From NCBI GenBank assembly GCA_035576005.1, contig DATLXH010000119.1, positions 1 through 38,380 of the forward strand: a DNA stretch of 38,380 bases, written 5' to 3'. A model generated the notes under the pieces. It was not told the DNA's origin. It did not search any database and saw nothing but the letters and a program-made list of their open reading frames with translations. Source of the stretch: DATLXH01 sp035576005 (GTDB lineage Bacteria > Acidobacteriota > Thermoanaerobaculia > Gp7-AA8). Every line of letters begins with the position of its first letter. Positions within the stretch are counted from its first letter, which is position 1. Shown in pieces: positions 9,326 to 15,991 of the stretch. Made by a program: the position numbers and the translations under genes.

Positions 9326-9991
9326 ATGAATGCGGTGAAGAACATTTACGGCGGCAATGATCCACGGACTCTGCCTGCGTACCCTATGGTCGAGGCGGCA
9401 CGCTATCTGGCGTTGCGGCCGACGACACTCGGCTCGTGGTTTCGCGGAGGCAATCCCATTCTTGCGGCGGATCGCGATGCCGAACAGTTGTCGTTCTTCA
9501 ATCTCGTGGAGGCTTTTGTCCTCAAGGGACTGCGAGAAGAACACAGGCTGTCGATGCAGAACATCCGTCGAGCCGTTGAGGAACTGAGGCGGCTCTATCC
9601 GACGTCGTCGCATCCTCTCGCCCAACTCGATCTCGCGGTCCTGAATCGCGATCTCTACTCGGATCGTGATGGTCTGCTCGTCGATGCCTCGCGAGGGGGA
9701 CAGCTTGGGATGCGCCGCGTGCTCGAGCTTTACATGAACCGGGTCGATAAGGACCCCACCGGAGCGACGCGTCTTTATCCGTTCACGAGGACGCAGTTGG
9801 AAAAGTCACCCCGTCTGGTGTCCATTGATCCGCGGATTTCTTTCGGGCGTCCGGTGATTGGGGGTACCTCCATCCCAACGGCGGCGCTTCACGACCGGTG
9901 GAAGGCGGGCGACTCGATCGTGGTCCTTGCGGAGGATTACGATCGCTCAGTCGAAGAAATCGAAGAAGCGGTCCGCTACGAAGCGGCGTGA
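9326..9991 (+). CDS. DUF433 antitoxin with MerR-like N-terminus
   Basis: 221-residue protein. The N-terminal half (MVEAARYLALRPTTLGSWF, then LSFFNLVEAFVLKGLREEH) resembles a MerR/phage-type DNA-binding helix-turn-helix. The C-terminal 60 residues are a DUF433 domain (SIDPRISFGRPVIGGTSIP, then a W-K-A-G-D-S-I stretch with a D-Y-D-R-S-V-E-E-I-E-E helix). DUF433 proteins are commonly the antitoxin partner of PIN-like toxins, and a PIN-like gene follows immediately with a TGATG junction. It probably represses its own operon and neutralises the toxin. The pair sits on the opposite strand within the type I RM cluster. The start ATG is preceded by a weak GGGAG about 17 bases upstream, so translation may be modest. 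Confidence 0.82.
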   Translation: MNAVKNIYGGNDPRTLPAYPMVEAARYLALRPTTLGSWFRGGNPILAADRDAEQLSFFNLVEAFVLKGLREEHRLSMQNIRRAVEELRRLYPTSSHPLAQLDLAVLNRDLYSDRDGLLVDASRGGQLGMRRVLELYMNRVDKDPTGATRLYPFTRTQLEKSPRLVSIDPRISFGRPVIGGTSIPTAALHDRWKAGDSIVVLAEDYDRSVEEIEEAVRYEAA

Positions 9992-10379
9992 TGAAGAAGA
10001 AGTCTTCTTCATCGACGCCTCGATGGGGCGGGCCCTCGGTCGGCGACTGGTAGCCGAGGGCGTTCGTGTCGTTCTCCACGACGACGAGTTTTCGCAGGGG
10101 ACTCTTGATCAGGACTGGTTACCCGTGGTCGGCGAGCATGGATGGATCGTCCTCACAAAGGACCTTAGGCTTCGCTACCATGCATTGGAAAAGGAAGCAT
10201 TGATCGCTGCCGGAGTCCGGGCGTTCGGTTTCACTAGTGGCAACATGTCAGGCGTCGAGATGGCTGACGCGATCGTCAAAGCGCTTCCGAAGATGCGATC
10301 GTTGTTAGCGAAGCACCGCAAGGCCTTCGTCGCCAGGATCACCGCCACATCGGACGTCGCGATTTTGTTGCAGGGTTAA
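9991..10379 (+). CDS. PIN-like toxin, start apparently frameshifted
   Basis: About 129 residues of a PIN-like fold: a first strand with Asp (VFFIDASMGRALGRRLV), HDDEF, WLPVVGEHGWIVLTKD with a second conserved Asp, then GVRAFGFTSGN. This is the DUF5615/PIN_10-like type found next to DUF433 antitoxins, expected to be a ribonuclease toxin. The natural start is the ATG at 9991, overlapping the antitoxin TGA by one base, but it is out of frame with the domain by one base. Reading ATG-AAG-AAG-AAG and then slipping back one base gives MKKKVFFIDASMG, a sensible N-terminus. In the domain frame the only upstream starts are deep in the antitoxin gene (TTG 9927, ATG 9858), and the next ATG (10023) would remove the first catalytic strand. 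A one-base deletion, a sequence error or real frameshifting could explain this. Confidence 0.7.
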
Positions 10380-10518
10380 GGCATTCTCTTTCGCGTGCCG
10401 GGATCAGCACATTGGCAACAGTGTCGCCGCCTTCAGAAAACCAGGCGCCTGCTCGATCACCGCCAGCCCCGCCGTGATGGCGTTCGAGATTGTGAAGCGC
10501 GGCGCGAGTGGCGTCATC
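10380..10518. other. Gap between toxin gene and hsdS; nothing seen
   Basis: 139 bases between the convergent ends of the PIN-like gene and hsdS. No coding pattern, clear terminator or repeat is evident. Confidence 0.5.
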
Positions 10519-11715
10519 TCAGAGTTCTCCGCAGAAGGCGCGTTGCTGTGCAACCGCCACCAACGAGTTGAGAAACTCCCGTGACCGTTGTTGACTCACC
10601 CTCATCCGCTGCGCTTGCTTGACGGCACTCGCGAAGTTCAACTGAACAGATGGAGGTGGCCAAGGAACTCTGATGCTGAGCACCTTCCCTTGGGAAATGT
10701 TGCGCATCGATCCGCTAGTACCAGTCGCACGTTTTCCAATTTCGGCGCGGACGGACGGATGCCGAAAGAGGTACCACATGAAAAGCGGTTCCGCGGAAAC
10801 ACTCGATTTCCAAACAAAGCGCCAGATCTTGTCAGGCAGAACAATGTTTTCAGGCGTCGCCCAAACAAAAGCGGTGGCGCCGATCAGTTCAGTAGTGTTA
10901 GCCCGGCTGAAAAGGAGGTCGCCAGGTCTCACAAAGTGTTTAGCGGGAGGTGAGTAGCTGGTCGGCAAGGGTTTGCTTTCGGATGGATTGAACTCGAGCT
11001 TGGTAACCGCACTCACTTTCAAAACACGCAGGTGGACGTCGGAATCATCCTCGCTCGCGGCGATATTCTTTCCAGTCTCAAATGCCTCCACGATGTCGCC
11101 AACGGCAACCATCGGCAAGCCATGAGGGTTCTTTACAGGATCACCGACAACCTTCTCGAACATAGACCAAACAAGATGATCTAGAACCTTGGCCGACTGC
11201 CGCCGCTTTTCGCGCAACGCCTCCGCCGCATCGAGAATCGCCGCGATTCGCTTCTGCTCTTCGAGGGGCGGCAGCGGGATCTCGATTCGCGCGACAACAG
11301 CTCTCGAGACTTCCTTGAACGTCGCACCGCTTCCGAGACTCTCAAGATACGGCCGTTTAAAAGTGAGCCAGTAATACAGAAACTCAGGATGCACTCTGCG
11401 AATATCTGGGACAAAACTCTTGAATCCTTGGTTCGTAGCCATCGGTCGGGTGTTGATGGCCACGTGACCAATCGGTGCGCGTGAGCTCAAGAGAACCGAC
11501 CGTGGCGGCAAAACCTCAGCGGAGCAACTCGCTAGACCCCGGGCAGAGATACGTCGTTCTGTCGCGCCAATATAGGTCGACGACAATGCACTCAAGTCCT
11601 TAGGGGTGGCCCACTCGATCTCACCGTCCCAATACTCTCCAACTCCCGTTTTAGGAGTCGCACCGGAGACGATTCGACAGCAGTCTGACAAGCGCACGGT
11701 GGGCCAATCGCTCAT
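10519..11715 (-). CDS. hsdS: Type I restriction-modification specificity subunit HsdS
   Basis: 398-residue DNA-recognition subunit that sets the target sequence for both methylation and restriction. It shows two target-recognition domains. TRD1 spans roughly residues 1-150 (WPTVRLSDCCRIVSGATPKT at the start, LGSGATFKEVSRAVVARIEI at its end). TRD2 spans about 205-365 (VAVGDIVEAF, then RPGDLLFSRANTTE). Each is followed by a conserved helix: LPPLEEQKRIAAILDAAEAL after TRD1 and WPPPSVQLNFASAVKQAQRM after TRD2. Length and order are typical of a functional HsdS. Its ATG overlaps the hsdM stop by 4 bases (ATGA), so the two are translationally coupled. The recognition sequence cannot be deduced by inspection. 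Confidence 0.95.
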   Translation of the reverse strand: MSDWPTVRLSDCCRIVSGATPKTGVGEYWDGEIEWATPKDLSALSSTYIGATERRISARGLASCSAEVLPPRSVLLSSRAPIGHVAINTRPMATNQGFKSFVPDIRRVHPEFLYYWLTFKRPYLESLGSGATFKEVSRAVVARIEIPLPPLEEQKRIAAILDAAEALREKRRQSAKVLDHLVWSMFEKVVGDPVKNPHGLPMVAVGDIVEAFETGKNIAASEDDSDVHLRVLKVSAVTKLEFNPSESKPLPTSYSPPAKHFVRPGDLLFSRANTTELIGATAFVWATPENIVLPDKIWRFVWKSSVSAEPLFMWYLFRHPSVRAEIGKRATGTSGSMRNISQGKVLSIRVPWPPPSVQLNFASAVKQAQRMRVSQQRSREFLNSLVAVAQQRAFCGEL

Positions 11716-13241
11716 GCGAGCATCGCCTCCAACTCCTCGATGCCCTTCTGAATGTCGTCTTCCAATGTCTTCAGCTTCGCCAGAATCTCCTTCGGCGATT
11801 CGGTCTGCACCTCTTCGTACTCGACCTCGCGATAGCGGTTGACGCTCAGGTCGTAGCCATTCGCAGCAATCTCGCTCTTCGTCACGAGGAAACTTTGCTC
11901 GGTGCGAAGGCGCTTGGCTTCGCCGTTGCGGTTCTGCCAGCGCGTGACAATGTCGGGGAGGTTGTTCTTTGCGTGCTCGACCTCATTCAGTTTCGCTAGC
12001 GCGCCGAGTTTCTCCTCCGGTAGCAGCTCCGTGCGCTTGTCGTCGAGCGAGCGTCCGTCCGACTCCATCTTGTAGAACCAGACGCTGTCCGTTCCGCCGG
12101 AGTTCGTCTTCGTGAAGAGAAGGATCGCCGTCGAGACGCCGGCATAAGGCTTGAACACGCCGCTCGGCATCGAGATCACGCCATCGAGCTTTTGCTCCTC
12201 AACCAGAATCTTCCGAAGCATCTTGTGCGCGTTCGAGCTGCCGAAGAGCACTCCCTCGGGCACGATGACCGCCGCGCGGCCTCCCGGCTTGAGGAGGCGC
12301 AGGAAGAGCGCGAGGAAGAGCAGCTCGGTCTTCTTCGTCTTCACGATTGCTTGCAGATCCTTCGCCGTGTTTTCGTAATCGAGCGAGCCCGCGAACGGCG
12401 GATTCGCGAGGACCAGCGTGTACTTCTCCTCCTCCCCCGCATGGTCCTGCGCGAGCGAATCGCGATACGTGATGTCGGGGTTCTCCACGCCGTGCAGCAG
12501 CATGTTCATGCTGCCGATGCGGAGCATTGTGTTGTCGAAGTCGTAGCCGTGAAAGAGGCCGTGGTGAAAGTGGCGGCGCTTCTTCTCGTCGCGAAAGATC
12601 TCTGGATGCCGCACCCTCAGATGCTCGCCGATCGCGACGAGGAACCCAGCTGTGCCGCAGGCCGGATCGCACACGACGTCGTCCGGCCGTGGCGCGACCA
12701 GCTCGACCATGAGCTGGATGATGTGACGCGGCGTGCGGAACTGCCCGTTCTGCCCTGCCGAGGCGATCTTGCCGAGCATGTACTCGTAGAGATCGCCCTT
12801 CGTGTCGCGCTCCTCCATCGGCACCTTGTCGAGCATGTCGACGACCTTCGCCAGCAGCGCAGGCGTCGGAACCGTAAAGCGCGCATCCTTCATATGCTGC
12901 GCGTACGTCGATCCCTCGCCACCCATCGTCCGCAGAAACGGGAAGACATGCTCGGAGACGATCTCGTACATCTCCTTCGCCTCACGGTTCTTGAAACGCG
13001 ACCAACGATAGTCGTCGTACGGCCGTTTCTTCGTGTCCTTCCCGCCAGGAAAGACGCGGCGCTCCACCGGAGTGCCGAGGCGTGAGGCCTTCAGCTCTTC
13101 GACGGTCTGCAGATCGTCGAGGCGCCGGATGAAGAGCAGATAGGTGATCTGCTCGATGACCTCCAGCGGATTCGAGATGCCGCCCGACCAGAAAGCGTTC
13201 CAGATCGCATCGATCTGATTGCGGATCTCTCCTGTGAGCAT
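11712..13241 (-). CDS. hsdM: Type I restriction-modification methyltransferase subunit HsdM
   Basis: 509-residue N6-adenine methyltransferase that modifies the site read by HsdS using S-adenosylmethionine. An HsdM N-terminal helical domain covers about residues 1-150 (MLTGEIRNQIDAIWNAFW opens it). QFRTPRHIIQLMV leads into the SAM-binding motif DPACGTAGFL (192-201), and the catalytic NPPF is at 280-283 (LVLANPPFAGS). A C-terminal helical tail (LAKLKTLEDDIQKGIEELE) would contact HsdS. The start is supported by an AGGAG sequence just upstream of the ATG. hsdM and hsdS overlap by 4 bases, and hsdR lies farther down the same strand. A degenerate copy of this gene's first codons is found at 15740-15819. 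Confidence 0.96.
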   Translation of the reverse strand: MLTGEIRNQIDAIWNAFWSGGISNPLEVIEQITYLLFIRRLDDLQTVEELKASRLGTPVERRVFPGGKDTKKRPYDDYRWSRFKNREAKEMYEIVSEHVFPFLRTMGGEGSTYAQHMKDARFTVPTPALLAKVVDMLDKVPMEERDTKGDLYEYMLGKIASAGQNGQFRTPRHIIQLMVELVAPRPDDVVCDPACGTAGFLVAIGEHLRVRHPEIFRDEKKRRHFHHGLFHGYDFDNTMLRIGSMNMLLHGVENPDITYRDSLAQDHAGEEEKYTLVLANPPFAGSLDYENTAKDLQAIVKTKKTELLFLALFLRLLKPGGRAAVIVPEGVLFGSSNAHKMLRKILVEEQKLDGVISMPSGVFKPYAGVSTAILLFTKTNSGGTDSVWFYKMESDGRSLDDKRTELLPEEKLGALAKLNEVEHAKNNLPDIVTRWQNRNGEAKRLRTEQSFLVTKSEIAANGYDLSVNRYREVEYEEVQTESPKEILAKLKTLEDDIQKGIEELEAMLA

Positions 13242-13453
13242 GGATCTCCTCGACTGGCGGTGTTGAATCGCTGCAATCTTAGTCGAGTGGCGGCATACCG
13301 GAGGGGGATCGTTGGACCTCGGATCTGGAAAATCAGCCTTACAACCGGGCTTGGCTGAAAGCGTACCCCGGGTCAGAGGGACTTGCTATGGCGTTAAAGC
13401 TGAATTCCAGATGTGACCGCGCTCAGGCCCTCAGCTGATTACATCAGAGCCCG
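13242..13453. other. Gap between hsdM and cyclase gene
   Basis: 212 bases holding the presumed hsdM promoter and the 3' flank of the cyclase operon. AGGAG at about 13245-13250 (minus strand) is the hsdM ribosome site. No gene, repeat or convincing terminator is visible. Confidence 0.45.
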
Positions 13454-14248
13454 TCACTCGCTTGTACGCGCCTTCCGCTCAAGAGCGGTAACAGTTTTAC
13501 GCGCCCAATCTTCCGCCGTTATCATCATAGGTATCCAAACGGATGTTTTTTCAACGCTGATGACTTGGAGCGGGTCCATATTCTTGGGTGACACGGTCCG
13601 GGGAGGTCGCATCTCCCATGAGGACGAAGTTTCCCTGTAGCTGCCGTCGGGTTGCTTGGACTTCTCGGAAGGAAACAGCTCGCGAAAGTTGCGATGACCC
13701 CACTCAGCAGCCGGAAATACCATCGACACGGCGGCGGCCACCTCGGGCTTAACTGCCGCGCACCGCGCCGCCGTCGCGACGGGTCGACCGAACACCGAGC
13801 AGTCGTACTTGAAAGGCGTGCCGACATAGCCAACCGTCACAACACCGGAGGCAATACCGATGTGTGGCGAAAAACTGAAAGCGTCACGCTCACCGAAGCC
13901 GCGAGCTGCTGACAGCGCCTCAGCAAAGGCATCGGAAGAACCAAACTCTCTTGAAAACACAATCATGATTTCGTCGCCGATGTACTTGTCTACTATTCCG
14001 GAAGTTCCGCTTAGTCCTTCCGCGGAGATCCATGAAAAGAAAAGATTCACGTACGCGAGAGTTTCAGTGGATGAGAGCGTACTCGTGTGTCCGGAAAAGT
14101 TGGATATATCCGCGAATAGGATCGTGGCTTCAATCTCGCGCCCTTTTACGGGGAATGATCCACCCCAGCCATCTTCGCCGAGACCATCGATTGTTAGTCT
14201 CTGCGATTTGAGGAAGTCTTCCAGTGAGTTGAAGTCTCGGGTAGTCAT
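13454..14248 (-). CDS. Class III nucleotide cyclase-like protein, soluble
   Basis: 264-residue protein dominated by a class III adenylate/guanylate cyclase domain. The metal-binding Asp47 (LFADISNFSG) and Asp92 (VDKYIGDEIMIVF) are present, as is the base-contacting Lys88 usual in adenylyl cyclases. The later segment HIGIASGVVTVGYVGTPFKYD continues to DCSVFGRPVATAAR (149-162). In the standard V-N-x-A-x-R pattern the Asn that supports the transition state is replaced here by Ala158, while Arg162 is kept. No membrane or sensor domain is seen; residues 1-35 and 170-264 are unassigned. It is the last gene of a tightly overlapping three-gene operon (ATGA junction with the 80-residue gene). In a defence island a cyclase may make a second messenger during phage attack, as in Pycsar, but no recognised effector is coupled to it. 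The product nucleotide is unknown. Confidence 0.85.
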   Translation of the reverse strand: MTTRDFNSLEDFLKSQRLTIDGLGEDGWGGSFPVKGREIEATILFADISNFSGHTSTLSSTETLAYVNLFFSWISAEGLSGTSGIVDKYIGDEIMIVFSREFGSSDAFAEALSAARGFGERDAFSFSPHIGIASGVVTVGYVGTPFKYDCSVFGRPVATAARCAAVKPEVAAAVSMVFPAAEWGHRNFRELFPSEKSKQPDGSYRETSSSWEMRPPRTVSPKNMDPLQVISVEKTSVWIPMMITAEDWARKTVTALERKARTSE

Positions 14249-14487
14249 GAGTTTGTCCGCTCTGGTTCGTCCTTCGAAAAGAATCGATCCACACCCTCCT
14301 GAATGTGATCGAGCGAATTTTCAAGAAGGGTCTGCTTGAAAACGTTTCTACCCGAGCCGCGCCCTATCACCATCTCGTCGCAAACGTATCGGGATCGCGC
14401 GACGTTCCCAACTCGTCTCTCAGCGCGCTTATGGGAGCCAAGGCGCAGCGTCGTCACCAGGACAGCTGCCCGGGTACTCATCCTCAT
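14245..14487 (-). CDS. Small coupled protein of the cyclase operon, unknown function
   Basis: 80-residue basic protein not recognised. It begins inside the end of the upstream nuclease-like gene (59-base overlap), and its stop overlaps the cyclase start by 4 bases. That arrangement argues for a real, co-translated gene and not a chance frame. The sequence is predicted mostly helical, with a charged middle (HKRAERRVGNVARSRYV) and an acidic-amphipathic end (LLENSLDHIQEGVDRFF). There is no signal peptide, membrane segment or Cys/His cluster. It could tie the nuclease-like protein to the cyclase or inhibit one of them; this is speculation from position only. An internal ATG (GDEMVIGRGSG region) is an alternative, shorter start. 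Confidence 0.6.
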   Translation of the reverse strand: MRMSTRAAVLVTTLRLGSHKRAERRVGNVARSRYVCDEMVIGRGSGRNVFKQTLLENSLDHIQEGVDRFFSKDEPERTNS

Positions 14488-15667
14488 GTAAGGGCGTCAT
14501 CCGGGGTTCCTTGAAATAACCCAGTTCGTCCGAGATTCGGCTCGCCTTTTGGCCGATTCCAGCATCGAGTTGAGGTACATGCAGAAGGTGAACGTCCCAA
14601 GACGCGCCCGACTCTCCCGTCTTCTGCTCTGTGCCGATCCCGATGATCGTGATGCACGACTCCAAGCGCGATCGCGCGACGTAGCAACGGAGGCTAAGTT
14701 CCATATTGCGCAATTCACGGTCTTCGTCGCGCGGCACAGCGAGGAAGACGTAGCCGACACCGGACAGTGATTCGATCATGCGGGACCGCACTTCATTCCG
14801 CGAGGACGCCTCGAAGAATGTGCGGAGCGCAGCGCCGAGAATGCGCCGATTGAAACGGTTCTCTCGCGCCATGACGCGCAGGCCCATTTCATCGTCGGCG
14901 AGCGAACGATCGATAAGCATGTTGCGTGCAGCAACGTCACGTCCAATACGTTCGATCAAGCGATCCCAGAGGAAGCTATCCTTGTCCGCTTTCCTCTTCG
15001 CAAGCACCTCTGGCTTGCCCGTGAACTGTTCCCACGCGCCTTCATCAATCAGCATGTTAGCGTCAGGAAAGGCGCGATTTCCGTGAAGGTAAATGGCAAC
15101 CAGGTCTTCCTCGCGCGCGAGAAGAATCTTCTTCTCTGACGAGAAAAGATCCTCCTTCCTCCGGAGATACTCGACAAAGTCGGTGATCGTATTGAGTTCA
15201 GAGGTAATCGCGTCGAACGATCGCTTGTCGAGCACGTGAACAAAACCCTTCCCAAAGTCGCCGAACGGAACTGGGAAGTGATCGTCGCCACCGAGTGCCA
15301 CGGCAACCCGGTGGATTCGGCGACTTTGAGGGTCTGGGTACGGCAGACCTTCTGAGCCGTTCTCCTGTACAACGTGCGCGACTTTACCGGAGTTGATAAA
15401 GCGCTCCGCGCCGTAAATCTGAGCCACTGACTCATCCACCGCGCCGCGCACCCATCGCCCGAAGCGCACCGTATCCCGCACGTTCTTCTTCGGCTGCACC
15501 TCTTTTACGCTAAAGATCACGACATCAGGGTCGCAGATCACGAGAACGTCGCACATCTCCTTGCCGGCAGTGCGCCCCTGCGGACTCGCGTAACTCCACA
15601 ACGACAAAAAAGACGTCCTGCACACGCCATTGACGAAGGCCTCTGTGACCGTCGGAATCCTCACCAC
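14429..15667 (-). CDS. Nuclease-like protein of unknown family
   Basis: About 412 residues. I recognise the pattern as an uncharacterised family often found near defence genes, not a named enzyme. The N-terminus has VCRTSFLSLWSYASPQG, then GKEMCDVLVICDPDVVIFSVK. The acid (Asp40), a strand, and a Lys at residue 55 (FSVK) resemble a variant PD-(D/E)xK nuclease core in which the usual Glu/Asp before x-K is Ser. The middle (GFVHVLDKRSFDAITSELNTI, then DFVEYLRRKEDLF) and the end (LGYFKEPRMTPLHEDEYP) have no assignment. The GTG at 15667 was chosen because upstream codons run through an hsdM remnant and have no family-like sequence. It is the first gene of the operon with the 80-residue protein and the cyclase. 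Nuclease activity is a hypothesis. Confidence 0.72.
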   Translation of the reverse strand: MVRIPTVTEAFVNGVCRTSFLSLWSYASPQGRTAGKEMCDVLVICDPDVVIFSVKEVQPKKNVRDTVRFGRWVRGAVDESVAQIYGAERFINSGKVAHVVQENGSEGLPYPDPQSRRIHRVAVALGGDDHFPVPFGDFGKGFVHVLDKRSFDAITSELNTITDFVEYLRRKEDLFSSEKKILLAREEDLVAIYLHGNRAFPDANMLIDEGAWEQFTGKPEVLAKRKADKDSFLWDRLIERIGRDVAARNMLIDRSLADDEMGLRVMARENRFNRRILGAALRTFFEASSRNEVRSRMIESLSGVGYVFLAVPRDEDRELRNMELSLRCYVARSRLESCITIIGIGTEQKTGESGASWDVHLLHVPQLDAGIGQKASRISDELGYFKEPRMTPLHEDEYPGSCPGDDAAPWLP

Positions 15668-15739
15668 GGAATCGATAACAGGAGAAGTCGGGCCAACGTT
15701 CCTTTCAGGCCACAAGCGGGGACGGACCGACCAGAGGTC

Positions 15740-15819
15740 ACACGAGTGGATTGGAGATGCTTCCCGACCAGAAAGCTTCAGATGCTGTCGATTTGACTGC
15801 GGATCTCTCCGGTGAGCAT
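15740..15819 (-). pseudogene. Degenerate hsdM 5'-end remnant
   Basis: On the minus strand this reads MLTGEIRSQIDSI, then after a one-base loss SFWSGSISNPL. That closely matches the start of the intact HsdM (MLTGEIRNQIDAIWNAFWSGGISNPL). Nucleotide similarity continues across the ATG into the GAGAYCC upstream bases, so it includes part of the ribosome-binding region. About 27 codons survive. It lies between the divergent nuclease-like and methyltransferase-like genes and marks a past hsdM copy or a recombination end point. Confidence 0.75.
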
Positions 15820-15991
15820 GGGTCTCGTTCCCTGTGCATGAGTATGAGTTCCTTATCTCAACCGGGCACCCCAAGCGTGGTTCGCCTTGGTTGGGTTCGA
15901 TCAGGATTTGAAAGTGTGTGTCCGTTGCAGACGGCGAAAGGTGAACCTCAGCGAATAGAATGGGCATCTCAGTAAGGGGGGAAGTCCGCGA
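15820..15991. promoter_or_regulatory. Divergent intergenic region of the cyclase/methyltransferase-like locus
   Basis: 172 bases (more if the hsdM remnant is counted) between the divergent nuclease-like operon and the 782-residue gene. A strong ribosome site, AAGGGGGGA at about 15974-15982, precedes the ATG at 15992. Promoters for both directions must lie here or in the remnant, but no convincing -35/-10 pair could be fixed by eye. Confidence 0.4.

Noticed and set aside
9991..10003. Classical slippery heptamer for the PIN gene
   Set aside because: AAG-AAG-AAG does not fit X-XXY-YYZ re-pairing well; a single-base deletion or sequence error is simpler.
13454..14248. Naming the cyclase locus a Pycsar system
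   Set aside because: No membrane or TIR effector is in the same operon and the pyrimidine-cyclase residues cannot be confirmed by eye.
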